The notes under the pieces were generated by a model. The model was given only the letters and a program-made list of their open reading frames with translations, searched no databases and was not told the DNA's origin. From NCBI RefSeq assembly GCF_013074385.2, contig NZ_JABEYA020000002.1, positions 569,368 through 633,367 of the forward strand: a DNA stretch of 64,000 bases, written 5' to 3'. The position numbers and the translations under genes were made by a program. Source of the DNA: Vibrio ostreicida. Lineage in GTDB: Bacteria > Pseudomonadota > Gammaproteobacteria > Enterobacterales > Vibrionaceae. Positions 9,033 through 19,523 of this stretch are shown one piece after another (position 1 is the stretch's first letter; every line of letters starts with the position of its first letter).

Positions 9033-10979
9033 ATGTCTCGACTTTTTATCGCTGAAAAGCCCAGTCTAGGGCGGGCTATTGCTGCAGCCTTGCCTAACCC
9101 GCAGAAAAAAGAACAAGGTTTTATTCGTTGTGCGAATGGGGACATCGTCACTTGGTGTATCGGCCATCTACTTGAGCAGGTCGAACCCGATGCCTACGAT
9201 GACAGATATAAAAAGTGGGACTTAGCAGATTTACCTATAGTTCCTGAACGATGGCAATTAAGACCGAGAAAATCCGCCAGTAAGCAACTGACTGTGGTCA
9301 AAAAGCTGCTGAAAAACGTGTCCGAGATTATTCATGCGGGTGATCCGGACAGAGAAGGGCAGTTATTGGTGGATGAGGTCCTCGATTATTGTAAAGTCAG
9401 TAAAACCCAAAAAGCCTCAACTCAGCGGCTCCTCATCAGTGATTTAAACCTGCCTGCAGTCAAACGAGCCTTGAATCAGATGCGAAGCAATCGCGATTTT
9501 ATTCCTTTGTCGATCTCCGCGCTTGCTCGTTCGAGAGCTGACTGGTTGTATGGAATGAATATGTCTCGGGCATACACATTGCTTGGGCAGAAAGCGGGCT
9601 ATCAGGGGGTGCTATCCGTTGGCCGAGTGCAGACTCCTGTGTTGGGGTTAGTCGTGAGACGCGACGAAGAAATAGAGCACTTTGTTGCCAAAGATTATTT
9701 TACACTTCATGCGCTCATTCCCTATCGGGATAGCAAGGTAAGTTTCGATATTCGTGCCAAGTGGAAACCTAGTGAGGCTTGCAAACCATGGCAAGATGAA
9801 GAGGGCCGGGTGCTAAATCGAAAATTGGTTGAGAACGTTGCCAACCGAATTATGGGTCAGCCCGCGAGAGTGGTTGAGTCAGAGCAAAAGCAGTCAACAC
9901 AGTCTGCACCACTTCCGTATTCGCTGTCAGCCTTACAGATAGACGCCGCCAAACGGTTTGGAATGAGTGCTCAGCAAGTATTGGATACATGCCAGTCATT
10001 GTACGAGAAGCATAAATTGATTACTTACCCACGTTCAGACTGCCGTTACTTGCCGATGGAGCATTATGCTCAAGCAAACAGTGTGTGTAAATCCATTGCA
10101 CATAATGCCAGTGAACTTGGTCCCGCCGTTCAAGAGGCCAATCTGGCACTGAAATCTAAGGTGTGGAATGACAAAAAAGTGGATGCTCACCATGCCATTA
10201 TTCCCACACCTAAAAGTCTCGCCAGCAAGGTACTCTCTGGGAATGAAATGAAGATTTACCAGCAGATTGCACGCCAGTATCTGATGCAGTTTTATCCTGC
10301 GGCTGTGTATGCTGAGGCGAAATTGGTTTTTGATATCGCAGGCGGGAGTTTCATTGCTAAGGGCAGACAATTAGTCTCGGTGGGTTGGAAAGTCTTGATG
10401 GGGAAAGTCGAAGAGACTGACACGAGTATCGACACGGTTCCGCCTCTTGAAAAAAATGTTGTCCTGAACTGTCGAGAAGGTGAAATTAATGATCGAAAAA
10501 CAGAACCTCCCAAGCCTTTCACCGAAGCAACGCTTCTCCAAGCAATGACGGGCATCGCCCGATTTGTTGAGGACAAAGAACTAAAAAAAGTCCTTAGAGA
10601 TACCGATGGACTCGGCACCGAAGCCACCCGAGCGGGTATCTTGGATACCCTCTTTAAACGCCAGCTTTTAGTGCGTAACGGTAAAACGATCTTAAGTTCG
10701 CCCGCAGGACGAGGATTGATTGGTGCGCTACCTTCTGACGCTACGTATCCCGATATGACGGCGCATTGGGAGCACCAATTGCAAGATATGGCGGAGAAAA
10801 ATCAACCCTATCAGCCGTTTATGCAAGCCTTGCACGATAAAATCGATGGACTAATGCATCAAGTTAAAACCGGTCCCGTCCCTGCTTCTTTAAGGGAATT
10901 ACCCAAAGTGGAACGACCTAGCTTTAAGCGAAAACGAAAAAGCAGAGCGCAGTACGACTCAAAGAAGCGCAGTCGATAG
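9033..10979 (+). CDS. topB: DNA topoisomerase III
   Basis: Type IA topoisomerase that decatenates and relaxes DNA and helps resolve recombination and replication intermediates. The 648-residue length matches the E. coli enzyme (653). The TOPRIM domain begins [17 protein letters not shown], with [15 protein letters not shown] holding the metal acids. The catalytic Tyr is residue 332 in [14 protein letters not shown] basic C-terminal tail ([17 protein letters not shown]) likely binds DNA. It has no zinc-finger domain, as expected for TopB. It is convergent with the SDR gene downstream. Confidence 0.97.
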   Translation: MSRLFIAEKPSLGRAIAAALPNPQKKEQGFIRCANGDIVTWCIGHLLEQVEPDAYDDRYKKWDLADLPIVPERWQLRPRKSASKQLTVVKKLLKNVSEIIHAGDPDREGQLLVDEVLDYCKVSKTQKASTQRLLISDLNLPAVKRALNQMRSNRDFIPLSISALARSRADWLYGMNMSRAYTLLGQKAGYQGVLSVGRVQTPVLGLVVRRDEEIEHFVAKDYFTLHALIPYRDSKVSFDIRAKWKPSEACKPWQDEEGRVLNRKLVENVANRIMGQPARVVESEQKQSTQSAPLPYSLSALQIDAAKRFGMSAQQVLDTCQSLYEKHKLITYPRSDCRYLPMEHYAQANSVCKSIAHNASELGPAVQEANLALKSKVWNDKKVDAHHAIIPTPKSLASKVLSGNEMKIYQQIARQYLMQFYPAAVYAEAKLVFDIAGGSFIAKGRQLVSVGWKVLMGKVEETDTSIDTVPPLEKNVVLNCREGEINDRKTEPPKPFTEATLLQAMTGIARFVEDKELKKVLRDTDGLGTEATRAGILDTLFKRQLLVRNGKTILSSPAGRGLIGALPSDATYPDMTAHWEHQLQDMAEKNQPYQPFMQALHDKIDGLMHQVKTGPVPASLRELPKVERPSFKRKRKSRAQYDSKKRSR

Positions 10980-11034
10980 AACACGCCTTAAAAGTCTAAG
11001 TTAGCTCAGGCGCTCGCTTCTAGGGATCGAGCTG

Positions 11035-11715
11035 TCACCACGGTAGGCTTGTACCGTCGTAATTGAGAAACGCCCCTGATTGATGGTCTTTGGCCCCATC
11101 GATCACTTGAATTAATCCGGCAGCGGAGACTTGTGCCTCAATCAGTGCATTTGGCCCGCCCATATCGGTTAGTACCCATCCGGGGTGAAGGGCGAGAACG
11201 GTAAAACCCTGTGGAGAAAGATCGTTGCTCAGACTTTTGACCACCGAGTTGAGTGCGGCCTTAGAAGAGCGGTAGATGTATCCACCTCCGGATGTATTTT
11301 CGGTGATACTGCCAACTTTTGAGGAGAGACACGCAATTTTCTTTATGCTTCCTTGCTGAAGCTTGGTATATAAAGCTTCCACTAGCTTTAATGGAGCAAT
11401 GGTATTTACTTCAAGCACCTTTCTCCACTGTTCCACATCGGTGGTACCAAATGATTTGCCCTTTGGCCCATAGTAGCCTGCATTATTAATTAACACATCG
11501 AGGGGAGGGAGGGTCTTTGCAAGACAGTCCATAGCTGGGTAGTCGGTTACGTCCAATTGGTGGCAGGTCAGTGATTTTCCGGATATAGACAGTAAGTCAG
11601 CCGCCTCTAATTCAGAACGATATGTAGCGTGAACGTGCCAACCAGTCTTAAGATATTGTTTCACCAAACTAAGGCCAATGCCTCGGTTTGCCCCTGTAAT
11701 GAGAACCGTCTTCAT
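11035..11715 (-). CDS. SDR family oxidoreductase
   Basis: 226-residue classical short-chain dehydrogenase with an intact active site: TGANRGIG cofactor loop, NNAG, the catalytic Ser in CLSSKVG, and YRSSK (YxxxK). The ATG at 11715 is preceded by GGAAGG; two upstream GTG codons are in frame but too close to that ribosome site. It resembles the sniffer / C-factor-like group of SDRs. Substrate unknown. It is transcribed alone, convergent with topB and divergent from the histone-deacetylase-like gene. Confidence 0.9.
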   Translation of the reverse strand: MKTVLITGANRGIGLSLVKQYLKTGWHVHATYRSELEAADLLSISGKSLTCHQLDVTDYPAMDCLAKTLPPLDVLINNAGYYGPKGKSFGTTDVEQWRKVLEVNTIAPLKLVEALYTKLQQGSIKKIACLSSKVGSITENTSGGGYIYRSSKAALNSVVKSLSNDLSPQGFTVLALHPGWVLTDMGGPNALIEAQVSAAGLIQVIDGAKDHQSGAFLNYDGTSLPW

Positions 11716-11937
11716 CACCACCCTTCCATATTTGACGTTATTTAAGTATCGACGCTCAACCTTACCAAGCTAGGTTCAACAACGAAAGTTTTCTCTTTGC
11801 GATTGAACCGGCTTGCTTTGACACTGTGTATTTGTCGTCAAAGCAACACGGGCATAAAAGCCAATCCCTGTTTCTCAGATTGTGAAACGGACAGAGATCT
11901 TGTTACTCTATCAAAAATTGACTGAATGACAGACCCC

Positions 11938-12861
11938 ATGATCCCACTGATTTATCATGCTATTTACTCGCAATTTCCTTTGCCTCAAGGGCATAGATAC
12001 CCGATTGATAAGTATCGCCTTCTGTTTAACGAAATTGAGAAACAACGCAATATTGATAAAAAGTGGCATCAAGTATTCCACTACCTACAACCGGAGCCGC
12101 TTGGCCGGTCTGAAGTAATAGAAACTCATTGTAACGAGTACATTACTGAGCTGTTTGACGGCCATTTACCTGCGGTTAAAATGAGACGTATTGGTTTTCC
12201 GTGGAGTGAACGCTTGATTGAACGAACCCTTACATCGGCAGGGGGCACGTGTTTAACGGCAGAGCAGGCGCTCGACCATCAGATAGCCATTCATCTAAGT
12301 GGTGGGTATCATCATGCCCACTACGACTTCGGTAGTGGGTTCTGCCTACTCAATGATCTCGTCCTAGCCGCTAAGCGTGCTTTGACCAAAGAGGGAGTTG
12401 AGAAAGTTCTGATCGTTGATAGTGATGTCCATCATGGGGATGGGACAGCAACGTTATGCGCCGAGCAAAATGACATCGTTACCTTATCCTTTCATTGCGC
12501 GAAGAATTTCCCCGCCAGAAAGCCTGACTCGGACATGGATGTTGCTTTGCCACGAGAAACAACGGATGCTGAGTTTCTCGATGCTTTCTTTTCTGTGGTT
12601 GAGATGGCGATTAACCTCCATCAACCGGATCTCATTATTTATGATGCGGGTGTTGATATCCACATAGATGACGAACTCGGCTATTTTAATGTGTCGACAG
12701 AGGCCATTTATCAGAGGGATTTGTTTATGTTTGAGCTGGCGAAAATAAGACGCTTACCGATTGCTTGTGTTGTTGGGGGTGGATACCGTAGTGAGCACAG
12801 TCAGCTTATCCCTGTCCATTTACAGTTGTTTAAAGCGGCATACAAGGTATACGCTCAGTAG
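11938..12861 (+). CDS. Histone deacetylase superfamily hydrolase
   Basis: Zinc-dependent amidohydrolase of the acetoin utilisation / histone deacetylase fold (307 residues). LSGGYHHAHYDFGSGFCLLND contains the general-base histidines, VDSDVHHGDGTATL two zinc ligands, and DAGVDIHIDDELG the third. Bacterial members deacetylate acetylated polyamines or lysines, so the substrate is open. The ATG at 11938 (MIPLIYHAIYSQ) fits family starts; an ATG four codons earlier is equally possible, and neither has a good ribosome site. The Nudix gene follows after 13 bases, probably in one transcript. Confidence 0.9.
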   Translation: MIPLIYHAIYSQFPLPQGHRYPIDKYRLLFNEIEKQRNIDKKWHQVFHYLQPEPLGRSEVIETHCNEYITELFDGHLPAVKMRRIGFPWSERLIERTLTSAGGTCLTAEQALDHQIAIHLSGGYHHAHYDFGSGFCLLNDLVLAAKRALTKEGVEKVLIVDSDVHHGDGTATLCAEQNDIVTLSFHCAKNFPARKPDSDMDVALPRETTDAEFLDAFFSVVEMAINLHQPDLIIYDAGVDIHIDDELGYFNVSTEAIYQRDLFMFELAKIRRLPIACVVGGGYRSEHSQLIPVHLQLFKAAYKVYAQ

Positions 12862-12874
12862 GTTAAGGAAAAAT

Positions 12875-13357
12875 ATGCAACATAGAATAAGAGCCGCAGG
12901 AATACTCCTCAAAGGTGACCAAATCCTGTTACTTAACGTCAGAGATTTTTCCGGTCAATACTGGATACCTCCCGGTGGTGGAATGGAAGACAGTGACCAA
13001 AGCTCTAAACATTGTGTCGTCAGGGAGTTTAAAGAAGAAGCGGGTCTCGATGTTGAAGTGGGTGAACTGATTTGCGTCAGAGAGTTTCTCGAAACACAAA
13101 GTAACCGTTACCACTCAGAGTTTTTTTATCTTGTGTCTCGGTATCAGGGTGAGCCGCATATCGATAATCTTACGGGCTTAAATGATGAGAATTACATCCA
13201 GTCGGTTGCTTGGGTGCCTGTGAGTGAGCTGACAGAAAAACGAATCTATCCGGCGGAACTCAAAGACAAGGTACTTGAAATGATCAAACATAAGTGCTTT
13301 TCAACGCATCTGGGCAGCTATAGGCAAGGAGAGCAAGAAGACGAGAATTACCTTTGA
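12875..13357 (+). CDS. Nudix family hydrolase
   Basis: 160-residue nucleoside-diphosphate-X hydrolase. The Nudix helix reads REFKEEAGL, so the metal-binding glutamates are intact, but the first Glu of G-x5-E-x7-REUxEE is Gln. The ATG at 12875 has AAGGAA 4 bases upstream and gives MQHRIRAAGILLKGDQILLL, the normal family opening; the longer frame overlapping the upstream gene is rejected. It lies 13 bases after the histone-deacetylase-like gene and is likely co-transcribed. Substrate cannot be assigned. Confidence 0.92.
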   Translation: MQHRIRAAGILLKGDQILLLNVRDFSGQYWIPPGGGMEDSDQSSKHCVVREFKEEAGLDVEVGELICVREFLETQSNRYHSEFFYLVSRYQGEPHIDNLTGLNDENYIQSVAWVPVSELTEKRIYPAELKDKVLEMIKHKCFSTHLGSYRQGEQEDENYL

Positions 13358-13666
13358 TGCCCAAAAAGGCAACGCGCTTTTGTCAACCTATGTCGTCGGT
13401 GACGTTTTTATTTTGAACGTGACGCAGAATTCTGAACGCCCTCAACCTTTCGCTGACTCTCACTTAATGTGGTCCAAGAATGACTGATGTAATCAGGTTA
13501 GCGGTTCACTGCAGCTAGTGATTGGCTTGCTTCTTAAATTCTTCGTATGCTTGCATGGTATCGAAGTTGATTGAGAATACGCTCAACTTGGCTAGCCGGT
13601 CAGCATTTTCTAGAAACTCGGAGTCTATAAACTGTTTTTGACTCTTTAATAGATCATTTTCTCGCA

Positions 13667-13843
13667 ATGAAAGCTATATGTCTAGTGACTCTCTATTTCC
13701 TGTATTGCTATAAACAAGGAAAGATTGATACAAATACTCCTTGTCAGCTTCTGCTATACAGTGCTGAAAAGCTCGATGTTATTAAAGAGCTAGAGAAGGA
13801 AAAAAATAGGCCACTTCCTCTGTCATTTGGAGGGGGGAGATAA
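13667..13843 (+). CDS. Possible 58-residue small protein
   Basis: ATG-to-TAA frame starting MKAICLVTLYFLYCYKQGK, so the first 15 residues are hydrophobic like a short membrane helix or signal. A charged segment (LDVIKELEKEKNRP) follows. No Shine-Dalgarno sequence is visible and I know no homologue. It may be a remnant in decayed DNA. Confidence 0.2.
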   Translation: MKAICLVTLYFLYCYKQGKIDTNTPCQLLLYSAEKLDVIKELEKEKNRPLPLSFGGGR

Positions 13844-13884
13844 AAGAAGGTATAAGCGAGTGCCTTAAAGACATTTAAGCGTAT

Positions 13885-13918
13885 GCCTCCGCTACCCTAT
13901 CTATAAGGGAGCGGAGGC
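13885..13918. repeat. Strong imperfect inverted repeat
   Basis: Nine-base arms GCCTCCGCT / AGCGGAGGC enclose a second CCCT / AGGG pairing with a 7-base loop and a one-base bulge. No T-run follows on either strand, so it is not a typical terminator. It could be a REP-like element, or the terminator of a lost gene. Confidence 0.5.
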
Positions 13919-14463
13919 TTGAAAGCTAGTCGTCTTAACTCGATTTGAGAGTTTTTAGTGAGGAACATATAGAGTCAGGTCTTGCCTTTTGCCTTTCATT
14001 ACTTTTTGTATATCAAAGTTACCTGAGCAACTTTGTTCGAGCTTCGAGGGGTAACCCATTTTGGGGCACAGGTGCGTTTGTGGTGATCGGCTCTAGCACA
14101 CCTCTGGACAAAAGCTTCTTAGAGGTTCAGTTCTTCTATTTTGGCTTCGGATAAACTCTGGTATTTCAAATAACTAGAGATCCTTCTTCGTTCACTACAA
14201 ACAATGAGACCAAACTCAACGTATCACTATGCACCTACCCACGGCCAAATGAGTATGAGTGGCATTTGTTCTGGCCAAGAAAATGAATAAAACAAGATTG
14301 TGAAGAATTTTATACTCTCTATAACATTGAAATTATTGACTACACTTTGTTCAGGGTTTAGGTCGGCAGGTTACTGAGTTATCTGTCCGTTTATACTGAA
14401 TAAAAAATGCAGCGTCTCAATATTCAAACTTAGCTGACATATACCCGTAACTAGCAACAGGGA

Positions 14464-17400
14464 ATGTGTGTGGATAGTGAGAATTCAAACCCAAAGAGAC
14501 TAGCTCAACCTGAAATACTGACCTTAGTACTCGCAATTGCGCTCTTGATTGGGGTTGTTGAGTTTATCGTCATACAAATCCTTCCATTTGCTGAAAAATG
14601 GTTTCCCAACATTCCCGAAGCCGTTCTAGATGGTGTGCTCCTCGCCATAGTTTCGGTACCAATCGCTTACCTGTTGCTCTCTAAAACAACCTTCTCAGAG
14701 TTGCGGAGCAGCTCAACAATTAGGGCTAAGATACTATTTTCGATCGGTCTACCACTGACTATATCCATCGTATTGTTCACTAACGATATTCTTATTAAAA
14801 ATAGCAATATTGAATCAGTGAATCAGCAGAACCTTGCCTTTGACCGGATTGAACCAATCAGTAACCTTATCCACACGATGCAACAGGAGCGAGGACTCAG
14901 TATTGGCTATCTAACAAGTGGAGAGGACCGTTTTAAATTGCTTATGTTAGAAAAATCAAATGAAACGGATAAACAAGTCACATCGTTATTGGACATTGCT
15001 GCGAGTGAGAGCCTAGAAAGAATTAGACAAGCATCTTCACAAGGCCAAAAAGGCTGGGAACAGACTTTAAATATCTACTCTGCAATTATTGATTTACTTA
15101 TCAATGATATCCAGATAATTAGCAAAAATGTCGATAAGCAATTTTCAGATCGTTTACTCACTTATGTCACAGTGCTTAAACTCAAAGAACTCATTGGTAT
15201 TGAAAGAGCACTTCTCTCAGGGCTGATCGCAACGGAAAAGGCTAACTCCGACAAAACGGACGCTATTCGAATCAAGAAACGCCTTAGGAGCGTTATTGCG
15301 CAGCAAGAAGTGTATATTAAATTATTAAACTACTACTTTACCAGTAGAGAGCTAGCCCATTTCAACGAGCTTATGGAGACAGAGGCAACGTATCAAGCTA
15401 GCGACTTTAGAGCCCAGATCCTCAATGATGAAGCTGATTATTATCATTTCGAGTTGACGTCATTGCTTGGCTATAACGGAATCATTCATCGATATAAGAA
15501 TTATTTAATAAGGGGATCAGATCACTATGAGCAAGCGGTTTTACAACAGTTTGAGCAACTCTCTGTGACCATCAGCAACCTAAGAGATGTCTATAAAAAT
15601 GACCCTAAAGCAATCAAGCATATCGATGCCTTAGCCTCCACAATGGCGAAGTACCAAAGTAATATGCTCATCATTAAACGGATGAAAAGTAGTGGAGAGG
15701 ATATTTCAATCATTGATCGTGTTGTTGCCATAGACGACAGTATCACCGACGACGCGATACAGTATCTAAATGGAAGCTACAGAGATCGAGACCCCCTTGA
15801 AATATTTCAAGTTATAACTTTAAAAATAAATCAAGTTGATGAGATGACCGATTACCTATTCTCTGATCTTAAGAACAATGCCGAAAACTATCTCGGCGAA
15901 ACCAAAAAAAACCTCTATCTTATTTCAACCCTTTCATTAGTGCTTTTTACTATCGTCCTTTCACTTTTGATCATCATCATAAAACAGGTTACTGCTGCTT
16001 TCGATGAGCGCAGTATTGCCCTAGAGAAAGCCGAGCAAGCGACCAAGATGAAGTCAGAGTTTCTTGCCAGTATGAGTCATGAGATCCGTACACCAATGAA
16101 TGGAATATTAGGCATGTTAGGTCTATTGCTTCATAGTGATTTAAGCCAGTCTCAGAGACATAAAACTAAGGTCGCCCAATCCAGTGCCAAGGGCTTACTA
16201 GCACTCATTAACGACATACTCGATTTTTCTAAAGTGGATGCAGGAAAGCTTGAAATCGAAGACGTTGATTTCAATTTATTAAGACAGTTGGGGGAGTTCA
16301 CAGAATCGTTAGCGTTCAAAGCCCATGAAAAAGATCTCGAATTGATTCTAAACTTTAGCAAGATTGAAAATACGTGGGTGAGAGGTGACTCTGGTCGTAT
16401 TCGGCAGATATTGAATAATCTAGTTAGTAATGCCATTAAATTTACCGACTCCGGTGAGATAGTCATTACCGCGGAGCTTGACTCAATTAGCGATACCCAA
16501 TATCAGTTTTCTTGCTCCGTATCGGATACAGGGATAGGTATTCCAGCCAACAAGATCAACACATTATTTGACGAATTCTCTCAAGTAGACGCATCGACGA
16601 CTCGTAAGTATGGAGGTACAGGGCTTGGCCTGTCGATAGCCAAAAGACTGTCTCTGCTTATGGGCGGTGATATTACCGTAGAGAGTAAGCTTGGGGAGGG
16701 AAGTGTATTTCGTTTCAATATCACTTTAGGTCATTCAACAGTGCCTCAAAACAGACTTAAGCCCATTGATATTAGCCAATTGAGGCTGCTAATAGTCGAT
16801 GACAATAAAACAAATTTAGAAGTTCTATACGAGCAACTCGCGTTATGGGGAGCAAAGGTGGATCAAGCAGGTAGCGGGTTGGAAGCACTAGAGCAGTTAA
16901 AAGAGCATAAAACTAACGGACAAGTCTACGATGCCGTGCTACTCGATATGCAGATGCCTGAAATGGATGGTGAAGCGCTTGCTCGCTCTATTCGATCAAA
17001 TTCAGACTACGACAATATAAAACTAATACTGATGACCTCCATCCATCATGAACATGGACCAGAGCACTTTAAACGCATCGGTTTTAACGCTTATTTTGCC
17101 AAGCCCGCTACGGAGTACGACCTAAAAACAGCATTGAGTTTAATTAAAGATAAACAGTGTAATGATCAGCTTGTCACCCATGAGTTTATCTCGAACCTTG
17201 TGTCCGATAGTGACAACGACACAATTGAGCGAAGCTGTCCGGGCTATTATAGTGCCATCACAAATGCGCGGATTCTTATCGTTGACGATAACGTCGTTAA
17301 TCAGGAAGTGGCTAAACTCATGCTTGAAAATATCGGTGCAAGCTGCGACCTCATCAATATCGCGGCAAATGGCCAAGAAGCGATAGAGACTTTGAAAGAC

Positions 17401-18084
17401 AGCGTCACCACGATGCCCTTCGACATTGTGCTCATGGACTGCCAAATGCCTATACTTGACGGTTACGCGGCAACAAAGGCGATTCGTGACGGACAAGCTG
17501 GTAACGTGTTTAGACATATCCCTATTATAGCTATGACCGCAAACGCGTTTAAAGGCGATAAAGTGAAGTGCCTAGATGCAGGAATGAATGACTACCTTAG
17601 CAAACCCATTGAACCTGATAAGCTTTTAGAAGTGCTACAACGATATATATCAGAAACTTCAATCAGTAACAGCCGAGCGATGCCTATTGCAAAAGAGAAT
17701 CCCGTCGAACACCATGATACAAGTTCTTCGGCTACTCAATCTAGCAAAGATTATTTAGGCTTTTCTCCCTGGGAAAAAGAGAAGTTGATTGAACGATTAG
17801 GCGGGAACCAAGAGTTTGTAGATACTGTATTCGACGAAGTAAAAGCGGTTACACCTAAGCTAATATCACAACTTTCCTCAGCTATCGACGAGGCTGATTT
17901 TGATGCAATAACATTGCATGCTCACACTTTAAAAGGAATGGCAGGCAATATATGCGCAACCAAGATAGAACAAATTGCGTTTGATATAGAGCTATTTGCA
18001 AAGAACAGCGACATTAATTCGATACAGTCAACATACTCCCAACTGCCTCCTAGCTATGATGAATTAATAAGTTCACTTGATTAG
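14464..18084 (+). CDS. Hybrid sensor histidine kinase with nitrate-sensor-like (NIT) domain, two receivers and HPt
   Basis: 1206-residue membrane-bound phosphorelay kinase. Two helices lie at about residues 19-40 and 54-72, and a third near 88-106. A long helical extracytoplasmic region (about 115-480) with [15 protein letters not shown] resembles the NIT nitrate/nitrite-sensing domain. A helix at about 484-506 leads to HisKA with His539 in [10 protein letters not shown], then HATPase (N box [27 protein letters not shown]). Receiver 1 has Asp828 ([11 protein letters not shown]) and receiver 2 Asp992 ([11 protein letters not shown]). The C-terminal HPt carries His1154 (AHTLKGMAG). All phosphotransfer residues are present. 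No cognate response regulator adjoins it, so its output partner is elsewhere. The start is uncertain: GGGA abuts the ATG. Confidence 0.9.
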   Translation: MCVDSENSNPKRLAQPEILTLVLAIALLIGVVEFIVIQILPFAEKWFPNIPEAVLDGVLLAIVSVPIAYLLLSKTTFSELRSSSTIRAKILFSIGLPLTISIVLFTNDILIKNSNIESVNQQNLAFDRIEPISNLIHTMQQERGLSIGYLTSGEDRFKLLMLEKSNETDKQVTSLLDIAASESLERIRQASSQGQKGWEQTLNIYSAIIDLLINDIQIISKNVDKQFSDRLLTYVTVLKLKELIGIERALLSGLIATEKANSDKTDAIRIKKRLRSVIAQQEVYIKLLNYYFTSRELAHFNELMETEATYQASDFRAQILNDEADYYHFELTSLLGYNGIIHRYKNYLIRGSDHYEQAVLQQFEQLSVTISNLRDVYKNDPKAIKHIDALASTMAKYQSNMLIIKRMKSSGEDISIIDRVVAIDDSITDDAIQYLNGSYRDRDPLEIFQVITLKINQVDEMTDYLFSDLKNNAENYLGETKKNLYLISTLSLVLFTIVLSLLIIIIKQVTAAFDERSIALEKAEQATKMKSEFLASMSHEIRTPMNGILGMLGLLLHSDLSQSQRHKTKVAQSSAKGLLALINDILDFSKVDAGKLEIEDVDFNLLRQLGEFTESLAFKAHEKDLELILNFSKIENTWVRGDSGRIRQILNNLVSNAIKFTDSGEIVITAELDSISDTQYQFSCSVSDTGIGIPANKINTLFDEFSQVDASTTRKYGGTGLGLSIAKRLSLLMGGDITVESKLGEGSVFRFNITLGHSTVPQNRLKPIDISQLRLLIVDDNKTNLEVLYEQLALWGAKVDQAGSGLEALEQLKEHKTNGQVYDAVLLDMQMPEMDGEALARSIRSNSDYDNIKLILMTSIHHEHGPEHFKRIGFNAYFAKPATEYDLKTALSLIKDKQCNDQLVTHEFISNLVSDSDNDTIERSCPGYYSAITNARILIVDDNVVNQEVAKLMLENIGASCDLINIAANGQEAIETLKDSVTTMPFDIVLMDCQMPILDGYAATKAIRDGQAGNVFRHIPIIAMTANAFKGDKVKCLDAGMNDYLSKPIEPDKLLEVLQRYISETSISNSRAMPIAKENPVEHHDTSSSATQSSKDYLGFSPWEKEKLIERLGGNQEFVDTVFDEVKAVTPKLISQLSSAIDEADFDAITLHAHTLKGMAGNICATKIEQIAFDIELFAKNSDINSIQSTYSQLPPSYDELISSLD

Positions 18085-18396
18085 AATGATAGATTATCCG
18101 ACACGGAACCTCCCCAGTTTTTTTGGATGCCGAATTAAGTGAGTAAAATGGCGTCATTGATATTCAAGCTAATTTGATCATTAACAACGCCATGGTGGAC
18201 TGTCGCCAAATTCTCAGGAAAGGCATAATTTTCAGAAGCTTGCAAGTGTGTGTAATTCTGGCGTCTTATTAGGCTGATATGATAAATAATATAATTTATT
18301 CATGGTTTGACTTGATTTTATTATTCTATTTGTGAATTATTTATTTTGCCCTCAGGGCTTAAATATATTTTCAAAAATTCATTAAGGATTATTAAT
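18085..18396. promoter_or_regulatory. AT-rich leader region upstream of the peptide cassette
   Basis: 312 bases without a gene. The left third (18110-18200) is mixed-composition and might be the end of a lost mobile element, but I could not identify it. The right half is AT-rich and must hold the promoter for the peptide gene at 18397. AAGGAT at 18384-18389 is its ribosome site. I did not pin down -35/-10 boxes with confidence. Confidence 0.4.
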
Positions 18397-18483
18397 ATGC
18401 TTAAAAAATTCAACACTAAAAAAATGGTTACTCTAAAGAACAACTCCGCTTGTTTAACTATTATGACGATCGGGACTAAGTAA
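18397..18483 (+). CDS. 28-residue peptide, candidate RiPP precursor
   Basis: Short ATG-to-TAA frame with a good ribosome site (AAGGAT, 7 bases upstream). It encodes a basic N-terminal half, MLKKFNTKKM, and a neutral C-terminal half ending TIMTIGTK. The pattern F-N-x-K-K-x-x-x-L-K-N resembles the LxxKKxxxL leader motif of several ribosomally made, modified peptides. The likely core includes Ser, one Cys, several Thr and two Asn. It lies 60 bases before a peptide-hydroxylase-like gene, with a decarboxylase-like gene and an exporter following, the usual layout of a peptide natural-product cassette. That it is the substrate is inference from position and size; I know no named homologue. Confidence 0.5.
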   Translation: MLKKFNTKKMVTLKNNSACLTIMTIGTK

Positions 18484-18543
18484 TATAAACACATAGGAAA
18501 CAAGCAGAATTAAACGTTTGCTTGTTTCCTAGAGGTAGGGTCT

Positions 18544-19523
18544 ATGAAATTTTCTCACCAGCCAATTGTTGCTCAGGCGGAGTGTTTAAAAAGCCTTAAT
18601 CGCGAGTGTATCTACAGTTCTCTTCGGCATGTCTTAGATGTGTGTAGAGATGTACTCGATGAAGGTACCTTAAGTAGTGTTGATTCATTTATTAAAGATT
18701 CAAATCAAAAAAAATATTCTAGCGGTTTTTTATTCTATATTATAAATGAAATAGGAATAAATATAAATTCGGAGAATATTGATAATATTAATCTATATTT
18801 TAATCTGCTGGGTAGAAATATAATGCCCAATAGTAAAATAATCATTGGAAACCAAGATAATATAGATGTTGATCTGTTCGTTTTATACGAGAATATAAAT
18901 GATGATGTCTATAATTTCACTTGTATCCCTGTAAGTGAAGATAAAAGCCATACGTTGAGTGAAAAGATAGTCAATTCATTGGAGTATATTAACGTCATCG
19001 ACTCTGATTTATATGGTGAAATAATCACTATAGTAGATGAATTTTTATATTTAAGGCTTCAAATTTATTCGGTAATGAAGTCGTCTACTCAGGAAGTGAT
19101 TTCCATAAATTGGGTACAGTATTCATAAATGAAGAAACGTGTGATGAAGATAAATATTTCATAGTAGAAAAAATTATACATGAGTCAGCTCACCAGATGT
19201 TACTTTCAATCATGATTCATGACGAAATCGTTCTAAACCCGGATTACGAAAAGTACCCTTCACCATTAAGGACAGGATTAAGGACAATGAATGGTATTTA
19301 TCACGCAGCGTTTGTGTTATATAGAATCTCTGCTTTTTTCTATAAAATTTATCATTCAGACAAATCCGATTCGAAAGCCTTATCTTATTTAAAGAAAAAT
19401 ATTAATCAGTTTGATGATTGCCATTCTGTGATCAAAACTCATGGCGACCTAACTGTTCTTGGTAAGGAAATAATAGCCAATTGTAAAAATGAGATAGAGG
19501 GGTTTAAGAATGAGCTTCATTGA
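18544..19523 (+). pseudogene. aKG-HExxH-type peptide beta-hydroxylase-like protein, frameshifted
   Basis: Two overlapping frames make one family-length protein of about 326 residues. Frame 1 runs from the ATG at 18544 to 19128. After about 19042 its sequence stops making sense, while the frame one base back (phase of 19071-19523) reads ASNLFGNEVVYSGSDFHKLG and continues to HESAH (19179-19193) and SPLRTGLRTMNGIYHA. These match the layout of the HEXXH-motif proteins annotated as alpha-ketoglutarate-dependent peptide beta-hydroxylases in RiPP clusters: a GS-like strand, HExxH, then an SPxR...R...HG/HA motif. One missing T in the T5 run at 19042-19046 explains the break. The lesion may be real or a sequencing error. 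The stop overlaps the next gene by 14 bases, so translation is coupled. Strongly AT-rich compared with the core genes. Confidence 0.65.

Larger units (their letters stand above)
13358..14463. other. 1.1-kb stretch without a convincing gene (decayed accessory DNA)
   Basis: This is the left part of the accessory region. On the minus strand about 13516-13669 encodes a 50-residue open stretch (ending FKKQANH) without a start codon, which looks like a remnant. A 58-codon plus-strand frame at 13667-13843 and a strong hairpin at 13885-13918 are listed separately. A 69-codon frame at 13945-14154 has no ribosome site and no family I recognise. I saw no integrase, no complete insertion sequence and no attC site here. 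Confidence 0.6.

Noticed and set aside
13945..14154. 69-codon frame in the accessory region
   Set aside because: No good start or ribosome site and no recognisable family; probably decayed DNA.
18110..18240. Possible end of an insertion sequence (text CCCCAGTTTTTTTGG)
   Set aside because: I could not find a matching inverted repeat on the other side of the cassette or a transposase frame.
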